The notes under the pieces: model-generated | Told to the model about the DNA's origin: nothing | Seen by the model: the letters and a program-made list of their open reading frames with translations, nothing else | The model's database searches: none | Position numbers and translations under genes: made by a program | Shown: piece by piece, positions 8,894-16,863 of the stretch | How positions within the stretch are numbered: position 1 is the stretch's first letter | How the letters are laid out: the number at the start of each line of letters is the position of its first letter | From: Planctomycetota bacterium | GTDB taxonomy: Bacteria; Planctomycetota; Planctomycetia; Pirellulales; Lacipirellulaceae | NCBI GenBank assembly: GCA_029259945.1 | Contig: JAJDEF010000005.1 | Coordinates: forward strand, 33,629-97,628 | Direction of reading: 5' to 3' | Length of the DNA stretch: 64,000 nucleotides

Positions 8894-9223
8894 ATGAGCA
8901 CACGCAAAATTGACTTTTTGTCGCAGCCCTGGGAGACGCCTGCCCCAAATGTGCGGATGAAGGTTCACAAGGGCCTCGAAACGCAACTCAGGATGGTTGA
9001 GTTTACGAGCGGCTTCGTCGAAGCTGACTGGTGCTTACGCGGACACACCGGCTACGTACTCCACGGACGGATGGAAGTGGACTTCGACGGGACTGTGGAG
9101 ACCTTCGAGGCGGGTGACGGTTTGCTTATCCCGTCGGGTGAAGAACACAAGCACAAGGCCAGAATCCTAACAGAGACTGTGACGTTGATTCTGGTAGAAG
9201 CCATCGCTGAGCAAGCGAGTTGA
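8894..9223 (+). CDS. Small cupin-domain protein
   Basis: A 109-residue single cupin (residues about 35-100). The two cupin motifs are degenerate: around GHTGYVLHGRMEVDFDG and GDGLLIPSGEEHKHKARI, where His residues of a metal site remain (HTG, EEHKH). Small cupins of this kind bind a metal and a small ligand, and the specific role cannot be told. It follows the antitoxin by 60 bp on the same strand but has no obvious link to it. Confidence 0.8.
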   Translation: MSTRKIDFLSQPWETPAPNVRMKVHKGLETQLRMVEFTSGFVEADWCLRGHTGYVLHGRMEVDFDGTVETFEAGDGLLIPSGEEHKHKARILTETVTLILVEAIAEQAS

Positions 9224-9255
9224 TCACAACTTTCTGAAGGTATCGGTATAAGACG

Positions 9256-9753
9256 GTGTTCTCAGCAGGTAGACGAAATGGGCGAAGAAAAAAAGTTGAA
9301 GAGGAATCCCTGTGGTCCTATTCGGTCATTTTCTTCGGGAGTGCTTTCGTTTATTGGGTTCCCGGAGTTCTTGTTCATGCCGCGATAAATAAAGAGCGAT
9401 TTGGCTTAAAGAGCGTCATATTTATGACGTTACTGATGTCGATAGTATCGCTAATTGCAATACCCCGACTCCTACGTTTTTACCCTAAAGTATCTTCCGC
9501 CCGAAGAGTATTGGTTGCGTTACTCGGCATTTGGATGGCGGGGCCAGTTTATATGCATGTTTCGGCTGTTCTGTCGGGAAGAGGGTTTGCAACGCCAGAC
9601 TTTACGTGGATTGAGGAACTCGCTTTGAGCTTGCTGCTGTTTCCAATCATCACATTCTCATTTGCAACCTATGATGGTTCCTTGTACGCATTGCTAATTA
9701 CTACGGTAGGCTTAATTGCTTTCGGAGGAGAGGCTGCGAGAAAAAGAGAGTAG
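9256..9753 (+). CDS. Integral membrane protein, unknown
   Basis: A 165-residue protein with a basic N-terminus (residues 1-15) and four or five hydrophobic segments (about 22-45, 52-70, 83-103, 120-140 and 143-157). The start is a GTG at 9256 with a weak upstream purine run, so the start is uncertain. No motif is recognised. Topology is inferred from hydrophobicity only. Confidence 0.55.
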   Translation: MFSAGRRNGRRKKVEEESLWSYSVIFFGSAFVYWVPGVLVHAAINKERFGLKSVIFMTLLMSIVSLIAIPRLLRFYPKVSSARRVLVALLGIWMAGPVYMHVSAVLSGRGFATPDFTWIEELALSLLLFPIITFSFATYDGSLYALLITTVGLIAFGGEAARKRE

Positions 9754-9785
9754 GCTTTTCGCCCAAATGGGCCATCTAAGCGGCC

Positions 9786-10187
9786 CTATTCGGTGGGCGG
9801 GACGCCTTCGGCCACGGCGTAGGCGGTGGCGTGGCCTCGGCAGTGGGAGATGCTGATGTGCATGTGATGGATGCCTGACTGTTCGCAGACCTCGCGTGCA
9901 CCGCCGGCTAGGGCGATGATCGGGGCGCCGCCGGGCTTGTTGCGGACTTCGATGTCTCGCCAGCTAATGCCGCGTCGCCAGCCGGTGCCTAAGGCTTTTA
10001 GTACGGCTTCCTTCGCTGCCCAGCGTCCGGCGTAGTGTTGGGTCGCCGCTTTTTTAGTGGAGCAGTAGGCGATTTCATGTTCGGTGTAGACGCGGCTGAT
10101 GAATAGCTCGCCGTGGCGTTCAATCATCTGTGCGATTCGTAAACACTCGATAATGTCGGTGCCGATGCCTAGGATTTGCAATGCCAT
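9786..10187 (-). CDS. acpS: Holo-[acyl-carrier-protein] synthase
   Basis: A 133-residue AcpS that transfers 4'-phosphopantetheine from CoA to acyl carrier protein. The ATG at 10187 gives MALQILGIGTDIIE, the usual family start; a longer in-frame extension overlaps trpS and is not needed. Metal and catalytic residues are visible: Asp in GIGTDI and Glu in RWAAKEAVLKALGTG (about residues 55-70). HMHISISHCRGHATAYAVAE is the conserved C-terminal strand. It follows trpS by 11 bp, so the two are probably cotranscribed with pyrD. Confidence 0.92.
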   Translation of the reverse strand: MALQILGIGTDIIECLRIAQMIERHGELFISRVYTEHEIAYCSTKKAATQHYAGRWAAKEAVLKALGTGWRRGISWRDIEVRNKPGGAPIIALAGGAREVCEQSGIHHMHISISHCRGHATAYAVAEGVPPTE

Positions 10188-10198
10188 AGCTGTGCCTA

Positions 10199-11167
10199 TT
10201 AATATCCCTTGATGCCGCAGGCTTCTTGGGCTCGGTTTAAGACGTCGCCCGCTTTTTTGCGGGCCCAGCTTGCCCCGGTGGTGAGGATGTCTCTTACGTC
10301 GTCGGGTCGCGAAGCCCAATCGTCTCGCTGGGCACGCGCTTCGGCAAAGAAATTTTCAGCCGTTTCGGCCAAGGTTTTCTTGATGTCCCCATAGCCAAAG
10401 CCGCCGTTCCGATAGGTGTTGGCCATCTCCTCGCGTTGGGCGTCGGTGGCCACCAGCGAGTAGAGTTGGTAGAGCACATCGGTTTCGGGGTCTTTCGGGT
10501 CTTCCATCGGTCGGGAGTCGGTGGCGATGCGCATGATTTGTTTTCGTTGTGCTTTTGGGGTCTCGAAAACAGCCAGCGTGTTGTTGTAGCTTTTCGACAT
10601 CTTCTCGCCATCGGTGCCGGGGACGCGCGCCGAATTGTCGAGCACCTTCGCTTTGGGCAAGACAAACACCTCGCCGAAGAGATGATTGAAACTGCCTGCA
10701 ATGTCGCGACAGACTTCGATATGTTGCACTTGGTCTTCGCCCACGGGGACGGTGTCGCTGTCGAAGGCGAGGATGTCGGCCGCTTGTAGGACGGGGTAGG
10801 CAAATAGCCCTGCATCAGCCGAGAGCCCCTTAGCCTTTTTGTCTTTGTAGGCGTGACAGCGTTCGAGCAAACCCATAGGGGTGCCGGTCATGAGCAGCCA
10901 GCAAAGTTCGCTTACCTCAGGAACCTCGGACTGGACAAACAAAACGGCTTCGCACGGATCGAGACCGAGGGCCAACAGGTCGATCGCCGAGTCGAGCGTG
11001 AGCTGCGCAAGTCGTTCTTGATCTCGTACCGTGGTCAGCGCATGCAAATTGGCAATAAAATAAAATGCTTGATCGGCCTCTTGCAACGCAATGTATTGCG
11101 TAATGGCGCCAAAGTAGTTGCCCCAATGAGGTCGGCCAGTAGGTTGGATACCGCTGAGTACGCGCAT
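10199..11167 (-). CDS. trpS: Tryptophanyl-tRNA synthetase
   Basis: A 322-residue class I aminoacyl-tRNA synthetase that charges tRNA-Trp. The N-terminus [21 protein letters not shown] holds the HIGH-equivalent PHWGN, and [10 protein letters not shown] (about residue 190) is the KMSKS loop. The length is typical of bacterial TrpS. It is the middle gene of a tight minus-strand run: pyrD ends 15 bp upstream and acpS starts 11 bp downstream. Confidence 0.96.
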   Translation of the reverse strand: MRVLSGIQPTGRPHWGNYFGAITQYIALQEADQAFYFIANLHALTTVRDQERLAQLTLDSAIDLLALGLDPCEAVLFVQSEVPEVSELCWLLMTGTPMGLLERCHAYKDKKAKGLSADAGLFAYPVLQAADILAFDSDTVPVGEDQVQHIEVCRDIAGSFNHLFGEVFVLPKAKVLDNSARVPGTDGEKMSKSYNNTLAVFETPKAQRKQIMRIATDSRPMEDPKDPETDVLYQLYSLVATDAQREEMANTYRNGGFGYGDIKKTLAETAENFFAEARAQRDDWASRPDDVRDILTTGASWARKKAGDVLNRAQEACGIKGY

Positions 11168-11182
11168 GGGGAGGAGTTCGGG

Positions 11183-12235
11183 CTAGGGATTAGAGGCTAG
11201 GGTTCCGACGACTTCGTCGACGCTGGTGGCGCCCGCCTCAGCAATCGCTTCGGGTAAGGCGTCCAGAATTGTTGTTGAAGCGGTAGGATTGTAGAAGTTT
11301 ACGGTCCCGAGTTGAACGGCAGAGGCTCCGGCGACGAGAAATTCCATGACGTCGTCGAGGTTGGCAATCCCGCCGATGCCAACAATGGGCGTTTTGACGG
11401 CCTGAGCGGCCTGATAAACCGCTCGCAGGGCAATGGGCTTGATGGCAGGGCCACTGAGACCGCCGATGACGTTGCCTAGCAGCGGCCGCCGTCGTCGCCA
11501 GTCGATGGCCATGCCCTGGCAGGTGTTGATCAGAGAAATGGCGTCGGCCCCTCCCGCTTCGGCGGCAATGGCCATTTGAGAAATGCTTGTCACATTGGGG
11601 GTGAGCTTGGCGAGGATGGGGTGGCTGCCCGCAGCGCGGCAGGCGGCGACCAAACGCTCGCACATGCTGGGATCGGTTCCGAAATCAACGCCCCCACTGA
11701 CATTGGGGCAAGAGATATTCAATTCGATGGCGTCGACCCCGTCTACATCGGCGAGCTGGGTGGTCATTTCGACAAATTCATCATGAGTCCGCCCGGCGAC
11801 ACTCACCACCATGGCGGTCTGCAAACTGCCCAGATAGGGCATGTGGTGTTTTATGAACGCATCGATGCCATCGTTATCCAGGCCAATCGAGTTGAGCATG
11901 CCTGAGGGTGTTTCGATTGTCCGCCAGGGGGCGTTGCCTTGGCGAGGCAGTTTGGTAATCGTTTTGGGTACGATACCGCCAAGACGCGACAGGTCGACCA
12001 TCGCCTGCATTTCGCGTGCGTAGCCAAAGGTGCCCGACGCGACCAGCACAGGATTGGCCAAACGAAGACGGCCGAGTTGGACCGTGAGATCGATTGTGGT
12101 GGCGGGGGTTGTAGAGTCGTTGTCAGAAACCAAGGGGGTCGCCGGCGGTAGGAGTGGTGTTGCGAAAGCTAGAAAGCACAAGTTGCTACGAACCAACCAA
12201 TCTACACGGCTTTGGAGGCAATACGCAACGCGCAT
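11183..12235 (-). CDS. pyrD: Dihydroorotate dehydrogenase, class 1B type
   Basis: A FMN enzyme oxidising dihydroorotate to orotate in pyrimidine synthesis. Recognisable blocks are LANPVLVASGTFGYA near the start of the domain, ELNISCPNVSGG with the cofactor loop, ADAISLINTCQGMAIDW and PIVGIGGIANLDDVMEFL at the phosphate site. The catalytic base of class 1 enzymes is Cys, which fits NTCQG or the NISCPN region. The start is unclear: ATG 12235 gives 350 residues, while an in-frame TTG at 12133 would give about 316, nearer the family size. No electron-transfer subunit pyrK is adjacent. Confidence 0.88.
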   Translation of the reverse strand: MRVAYCLQSRVDWLVRSNLCFLAFATPLLPPATPLVSDNDSTTPATTIDLTVQLGRLRLANPVLVASGTFGYAREMQAMVDLSRLGGIVPKTITKLPRQGNAPWRTIETPSGMLNSIGLDNDGIDAFIKHHMPYLGSLQTAMVVSVAGRTHDEFVEMTTQLADVDGVDAIELNISCPNVSGGVDFGTDPSMCERLVAACRAAGSHPILAKLTPNVTSISQMAIAAEAGGADAISLINTCQGMAIDWRRRRPLLGNVIGGLSGPAIKPIALRAVYQAAQAVKTPIVGIGGIANLDDVMEFLVAGASAVQLGTVNFYNPTASTTILDALPEAIAEAGATSVDEVVGTLASNP

Positions 12236-12280
12236 ACCTCTAGAATGAAGCTGCCAACAGGTCTGCCGCACTGTGTCTGC

Positions 12281-12499
12281 CTAGATGATTCCGCCGTGGA
12301 CGCTGTGAGGCGTCAAATGCGATGGCATATCGAGAAACCAAATCCGTTCCCACTCGTCGAGCATAGCACGGAGGTTTTCCGAGGTGTAAATCAACTGTTG
12401 GGCTCGCCGAGCCGGATCAGCCGAATATCCGGGCAACAAACAGCCCGTATTGGCTGCCAACGAGCAGGCAGTAACGATGGTTAAGAGCCACTTACGCAT
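12281..12499 (-). CDS. Small predicted lipoprotein, WFLDMPSHLTP motif
   Basis: A 72-residue protein starting at ATG 12499, with GGAGGAG 8 nt upstream. The N-terminus is a signal peptide ending in a lipobox-like LAANTGC (Cys about residue 20), so it is probably a lipoprotein. The C-terminal half carries WERIWFLDMPSHLTPHSVHG. I recall similar short proteins in other planctomycetes, but I cannot confirm that here. The function is unknown. It lies 45 bp upstream of the pyrD-trpS-acpS run. Confidence 0.75.
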   Translation of the reverse strand: MRKWLLTIVTACSLAANTGCLLPGYSADPARRAQQLIYTSENLRAMLDEWERIWFLDMPSHLTPHSVHGGII

Positions 12500-12805
12500 C
12501 ACCAACACTCCTCCATGAGCTTTGAAGCCATTCTTCGCCAGGAAGGCTAAAACGGCTCAAATACAGTGTTTTCGTTGGACAAATGAATATCCTAGAAACA
12601 CCTAGTCCCGCAAAATGAAAAGTCTTTTTAGCAGTACATTCACGGCCCCACGGCCCGCTGGATGCATCTGCTAGGTAGAAAAGCTGCGGAAAGGTAGCGA
12701 TTGCGCCGCAGTGCGTCGAGGCCAAAATTCGCTAGGAAAGAAGAAATTTACTGGGCAACGTGAGGCGAGCACAAGGTTTATGTCAGCTAATGGCAGGGGA
12801 TACGG

Positions 12806-13204
12806 CTAGGCGGTTCCGCCAGCACCCGCTTCGTAAGGTGTTGCCGGAGAATGACTTTGGTCGTGTGGAGTGGCTGAGTTACTGGCTGCGCGATGGGCTG
12901 CCTCGGCCTCTTCAGCAGCTCGCCTTTCTAGCTCACGGACGCGCTCTTCCATCTCTTTGCCAGGCTTGAAAGTCACGACGAACTTTTCTGGGACAAAGAC
13001 TTTTTCACCCGTGCGAGGATTGCGAGCTTTGCGTGCTGCACGCCGTTTGACCTCAAAAACGCCGAAATTTCGGAGTTCGATCCTTTGATCTTCAACCAAC
13101 GTGTCTACGATGGCGTCGAAGGTTTTCTGAACGATCTCTTTCGTCTTCAGTTGGGTAAGACCGATTTCCTCGGAAATGGTCTTTACGATCTCTTTTTTGG
13201 TCAC
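12806..13204 (-). CDS. HU/IHF-family DNA-binding protein with acidic tail
   Basis: A 132-residue protein. Residues 1-92 are a standard HU/IHF fold: [16 protein letters not shown], dimer core [25 protein letters not shown] with the beta-arm, then the closing helix [14 protein letters not shown]. About 40 extra residues follow, first Glu/Ala-rich, then Ser/His/Pro-rich ([11 protein letters not shown]). Lys-rich tails are common in HU proteins of some phyla, but this one is not lysine-rich. It should bend or compact DNA. The 311-bp gap behind it (13205-13515) holds nothing I can support. Confidence 0.92.
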   Translation of the reverse strand: MTKKEIVKTISEEIGLTQLKTKEIVQKTFDAIVDTLVEDQRIELRNFGVFEVKRRAARKARNPRTGEKVFVPEKFVVTFKPGKEMEERVRELERRAAEEAEAAHRAASNSATPHDQSHSPATPYEAGAGGTA

Positions 13205-13515
13205 GACGAGGTCCCCTATGAGAAAGTTCGCTGCTCCGGTCTAGTTAAGGGAATGACCGTATCAGAGGAGCATCAGTATTGTCCCAAGTGTAATTGGCGT
13301 AAGCACTAGTGTCAAGATTAGGCTGGTGTAAAAGTGTCTCGACCGAGAGTGGAATCGTGCTTGGCGGTGTGCCTTTGGTTGTTTTAGGGAGGCTGGGTAA
13401 TAGAGTGTTCGGCAGCCGAAACTAGCACCATTCTGGTTCAAGAGACCCGAAGAGGACACATCAAGGAAGGATTGCGATCTTGCTCAAACAGGTTCGTTAG
13501 CAGCATCGAGGCAGA

Positions 13516-13959
13516 CTAGACCGAGATGACTGACGCTTGCTTTTCGATTTCTTCGAGTTGGTAGAGTTTTCCTTTACCAGCGCCTGGACAGGTCTCGCAC
13601 ATGACATCCCACGATTGGGGGGTATGTAGATTGGATTTCCAGAAGGGCCAAGTGCGACACTGGCGGGGCCGCTGTTTATAGACTTGGCATTTTCGGGTCT
13701 TGTTGTCAAAAAAAGCGCAGTCGCCGTTCGAGTACTCGACCAAGCTACGGCGTATGCCAATGTAGCGGGTATATCTCGACTCGAAATCGTCGACCTCTAG
13801 TCCCAGCTGGGCTGCCATGGCGTTGATTTCGGCTTGGTTGACCCATACAAAGCCCTCGGCTCCCGTGCAGCAGTCACCGCAACCGGTGCATTTGAAACGG
13901 AGCCCGTCGTGGTACCAGGGTGGTTGCTGATCGCCGTTGCTGCTGGATGCTTTACTCAT
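13516..13959 (-). CDS. YkgJ-family cysteine-cluster protein
   Basis: A 147-residue protein with the YkgJ/UPF0153 zinc or iron cluster pattern: CTGCGDCCTG (about residues 25-34), then CAFFDNKTRKCQVYKQRPRQC (about 86-108) and a later MCETCPG. The family function is not established. It follows the cysteine desulfurase by 12 bp and is the last gene of the long minus-strand run through the moa genes, so cotranscription is likely. Confidence 0.85.
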   Translation of the reverse strand: MSKASSSNGDQQPPWYHDGLRFKCTGCGDCCTGAEGFVWVNQAEINAMAAQLGLEVDDFESRYTRYIGIRRSLVEYSNGDCAFFDNKTRKCQVYKQRPRQCRTWPFWKSNLHTPQSWDVMCETCPGAGKGKLYQLEEIEKQASVISV

Positions 13960-13971
13960 GATGTTACTTGG

Positions 13972-15138
13972 CTAGATGGCAGGGACGGCTGCAAGGGCGG
14001 CGATCGCAGTAATGGCTTGCTCGATATCCTCGTCGGTCGTGGCCCAACCGGGGCTGAGACGAACCAGTCCGCCCGACTGGTCGGTGCCCAATGCAGTATG
14101 CATTCTTGGGGCACAATGCAACCCAGCTCGGCATTGAATACCGTGAGTGACATCGATCACCGAGGCAAACTCTTGGGGATCATAGCCCTCGATCGAAAAA
14201 CTCACAACGCTTGCTCGCGGTTGGTCGTGACGTGGGCCGAAGATGCGCAGGCCACGGATTTCGGTGAGTTGATCGAGGAGTTGCTTGGTTTGGAGAGCTT
14301 GTCTGTCACTGTCTGGCTGACGGTTGAGAAATTGAACGGCAGCGCCAAGGCCAGCTAGCGCCGGAACATTTAGGTTGCCTGACTCCAGCATTTCAGGCAT
14401 TTCTAGTGGCTGGGTCTCGTCGTGGCTGTGGGTTCCGGTGCCCCCCTGTCGAACTGGGCAAATGCTCTTGGCCAATTCTTCTCGAATGTAAAGCAAACCG
14501 GTCCCCAAGGGCCCGAGAAGTCCCTTGTGACCGCCGGTAGCTAGGATATCGATACCAAGGTGTTCAACATCCAGGGGCAAGCACCCAGCCGTCTGGGCAG
14601 CATCGACGAGGACGAGCGTGTCGCGCTCATGTGCAAGCCTGGAAATATCTGCGATCGGTTGGATAGCACCAGTGACATTCGAGGCATGCGTGATGGCTAC
14701 AAATCGAGTGTGAGGTTGAATCGCTTGGGCGATTTCCTGAGGGTCGACATAGCCTTGCGAGTCGCAACCGACATAAGTCACGGTGACGTTGTGATTCGCG
14801 GCTTGATGGTTCAAAGGGCGTAAAACGGAGTTGTGCTCACAAACGGTGGTGACCACATGATCGCCCGGTTTCAGCAAGCCGTGGATGGCAAGGTTAAGGG
14901 CATCGGTGCCGTTTGCGGTAAAAGCCAATTGTTGAGGATTCGTAATTCCAAGTAGCTGAGCACAAGCGGTACGAGTTTGTTCTACCGTGCGAGACGCAAC
15001 TTGGGCCTGCTCGTAACTAGCGCGCCCAGCCGCAGCCCCAATGTTGCGTTGGTAGCGGTCGATAGCGGCATAGACCGCTTCGGGTTTCGGCCAACTGGTG
15101 GCCGCGTTGTCGAGATAGATGCGAGGGTGCTTATTCAT
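13972..15138 (-). CDS. Cysteine desulfurase, class V aminotransferase family
   Basis: A 388-residue PLP enzyme. It opens with YLDNAATSWPKPEAVY, typical of the NifS/SufS-like group. The Schiff-base Lys lies in ATGGHKGLLGPLGTG (about residue 200) and the persulfide Cys in RAGLHCAPRMHTALG (about 340). Its start overlaps the moaA stop by 4 bp, so translation is probably coupled. This placement suggests it may supply sulfur for MoaD thiocarboxylation, a role that IscS plays in E. coli; this is an inference. Confidence 0.9.
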   Translation of the reverse strand: MNKHPRIYLDNAATSWPKPEAVYAAIDRYQRNIGAAAGRASYEQAQVASRTVEQTRTACAQLLGITNPQQLAFTANGTDALNLAIHGLLKPGDHVVTTVCEHNSVLRPLNHQAANHNVTVTYVGCDSQGYVDPQEIAQAIQPHTRFVAITHASNVTGAIQPIADISRLAHERDTLVLVDAAQTAGCLPLDVEHLGIDILATGGHKGLLGPLGTGLLYIREELAKSICPVRQGGTGTHSHDETQPLEMPEMLESGNLNVPALAGLGAAVQFLNRQPDSDRQALQTKQLLDQLTEIRGLRIFGPRHDQPRASVVSFSIEGYDPQEFASVIDVTHGIQCRAGLHCAPRMHTALGTDQSGGLVRLSPGWATTDEDIEQAITAIAALAAVPAI

Positions 15139-16151
15139 CCGCCGATTTGGTACATCGCGAGGGTTGGTTTTTTGAAATCAGGTTGGCCAATTCCGTGGGC
15201 TGGCAGTTTTGCTGCAACACATTCGCGAAGGAGCTGGGCCAACTCGTGGTCGCTTCTCGTGTTGCGGAGAATCGATTTGGCGTCCCATTCGGTGTCTGAA
15301 AAAAGACAGTTTCGGATTTGGCCCTCAGCAGTTAGCCGTAGGCGGTTGCAATCGCCGCAGAAGGGTTCGCTCACGGGGTTGATAAAACCAATTGTCCCTA
15401 GCCCGTCGGTAAAACGATAGTCGGTTGCTGGTTGGCTGGGATCGTCGCGTTCGATGGGCTCAAGAGGGCAAAGTTCGTTTTCAAGCAGACTCCTGATCGT
15501 AGCGCCGGTTAGGATATCCTCTGGTTCCCAATGTCCTTCGGCATCGAGTGGCATGAACTCGATGAAGCGAAGTTCAAGAGCGTGGATTCTGGCAAATTGA
15601 GCCAGTGGAATGACTTCGGCTTCGGTCAAGTTGCGTATGGCAATGGCGTTGAGCCGAATTTTTTTGAAGTCAGCTTGCTGCGCAGCAAAAATGCCCTCGA
15701 GCACTCGTTCGAGACCCGGGCGTCGAGAGATTTTTTCAAAAGTCTGTTCGTTGAGCGTATCGAGGCTAATGTTCACTCGATCGAGACCGGCGGATTTGAG
15801 CGCCGCAGCTTGCTCGGCCAATAGAAGGCCGTTGGTGGTCAGTGCTAAATCGCGGATGCCAGGTATGGCTGCCAACCGTTTGATGAGCTTGGAAAGGTCT
15901 TTTCGTAGAAGAGGTTCTCCGCCGGTGAGCCGAAGCTTGCTAACGCCCAGGGTCGCGGCCACGGTAACGAATCGTTCGATTTCTTCGTAGGTGAGTAGCT
16001 CCTCGCGGGGTTGGAATTCGATGTTTTCCGCTGGCATGCAATAAAAGCAGCGAATGTTGCAGCGATCGGTGACACTAATGCGCAGATTGTTGTGGACGCG
16101 CCCTAACGAGTCGATCAGTTGCTTTTCTTCGGTGGTGTGGATACGAGACAT
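15135..16151 (-). CDS. moaA: GTP 3',8-cyclase, molybdenum cofactor synthesis
   Basis: A 338-residue radical-SAM enzyme that catalyses the first step of molybdopterin synthesis. The N-terminal cluster motif CNIRCFYC is at about residues 32-39, and the C-terminal cluster CGDCNRLRLTAEGQIRNC at about 268-285. The protein ends in the required Gly-Gly (YQIGG). It overlaps the cysteine desulfurase downstream and follows moaE by 4 bp. The partner moaC gene is not in this window. Confidence 0.96.
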   Translation of the reverse strand: MSRIHTTEEKQLIDSLGRVHNNLRISVTDRCNIRCFYCMPAENIEFQPREELLTYEEIERFVTVAATLGVSKLRLTGGEPLLRKDLSKLIKRLAAIPGIRDLALTTNGLLLAEQAAALKSAGLDRVNISLDTLNEQTFEKISRRPGLERVLEGIFAAQQADFKKIRLNAIAIRNLTEAEVIPLAQFARIHALELRFIEFMPLDAEGHWEPEDILTGATIRSLLENELCPLEPIERDDPSQPATDYRFTDGLGTIGFINPVSEPFCGDCNRLRLTAEGQIRNCLFSDTEWDAKSILRNTRSDHELAQLLRECVAAKLPAHGIGQPDFKKPTLAMYQIGG

Positions 16152-16155
16152 GCCT

Positions 16156-16599
16156 TTAGTTGTCGCTTTTGGTCGTGTGATTGGAAAGAGGCATGGGGTG
16201 AACCCAGTCGGTCGTGCCGTCGGCCCAGTGTTCTTGTTTCCAAATGGGTACGCTCTGTTTAAGCGTATCGATCAACCACTGCCCCGCATCAAATGCGTCA
16301 CGTCGATGCGGGCTGGCGACCACAATGGCCACGCTTGCTTCGCCAAGAGGCACCTCCCCAAGGCGGTGGATGATAAAACACTCGGTAAGCGCCCATCGCC
16401 GTCGGGCTTCGGCCTCTAGGTTCGTCAATTCTTTTTCGGCCATTTCCTCATAGCTATCGTAGAATAATGTCCGAGTTTCACGGCCATTGGTCATGCGGCG
16501 CGTGGAACCGAGAAACAGGACTACGGCACCGGCGTCGGGAGACTGAGCTTGGCGAACGAACGCGGCAGAGTCAATCGTTTGGTGGGTCAGTTGAATCAT
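16156..16599 (-). CDS. moaE: Molybdopterin synthase catalytic subunit
   Basis: A 147-residue MoaE, the large subunit of molybdopterin synthase that inserts two sulfurs into cyclic pyranopterin monophosphate. Typical blocks are GAVVLFLGSTRRMTNGRET (about residues 24-42), YEEMAEKELTNLEAEARRRW, HRLGEVPLGEASVAIVVASPHR and the final PIWKQEHWADGTTDWVHP with the conserved Lys. It sits between moaD and moaA in the same run. Confidence 0.95.
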   Translation of the reverse strand: MIQLTHQTIDSAAFVRQAQSPDAGAVVLFLGSTRRMTNGRETRTLFYDSYEEMAEKELTNLEAEARRRWALTECFIIHRLGEVPLGEASVAIVVASPHRRDAFDAGQWLIDTLKQSVPIWKQEHWADGTTDWVHPMPLSNHTTKSDN

Positions 16600-16617
16600 T
16601 GGGTTTTGTAACTCGAA

Positions 16618-16863
16618 CTAGCCACCACTGACGGGGGGAATACAGGCGACGGTCGCATTTTTTGGAATCGGGGTCGCGTCGTCGCAGTAGGTCGTTTCGA
16701 TGGCGAACATCGCATAGGGGAGAAGCGGCTGTAAAGCAGGATGTTGGTCGATCAAACGTGTCCGCAACTCCCCGATCGTGATAGGCGACTCGAATTCGAG
16801 GGCAACTTCATTTTTGCCGACGATATCGCGAGCACCAGCGAATAATTTCACCACGATGTTCAT
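16618..16863 (-). CDS. moaD: Molybdopterin synthase sulfur carrier subunit
   Basis: An 81-residue ubiquitin-like MoaD. It begins MNIVVKLFAGARDIVG and ends PPVSGG, the C-terminal Gly-Gly that is adenylated and thiocarboxylated. The start overlaps the stop of the 994-residue dehydrogenase by 4 bp, so moaD translation is probably coupled to that gene. moaE follows after 18 bp. Confidence 0.95.
   Translation of the reverse strand: MNIVVKLFAGARDIVGKNEVALEFESPITIGELRTRLIDQHPALQPLLPYAMFAIETTYCDDATPIPKNATVACIPPVSGG

Noticed and set aside
13085..13309. A 74-codon plus-strand frame ending in CPKCNWRKH, suggestive of a zinc ribbon
   Set aside because: Most of it lies opposite the HU gene, only one CxxC pair is present and there is no ribosome site.
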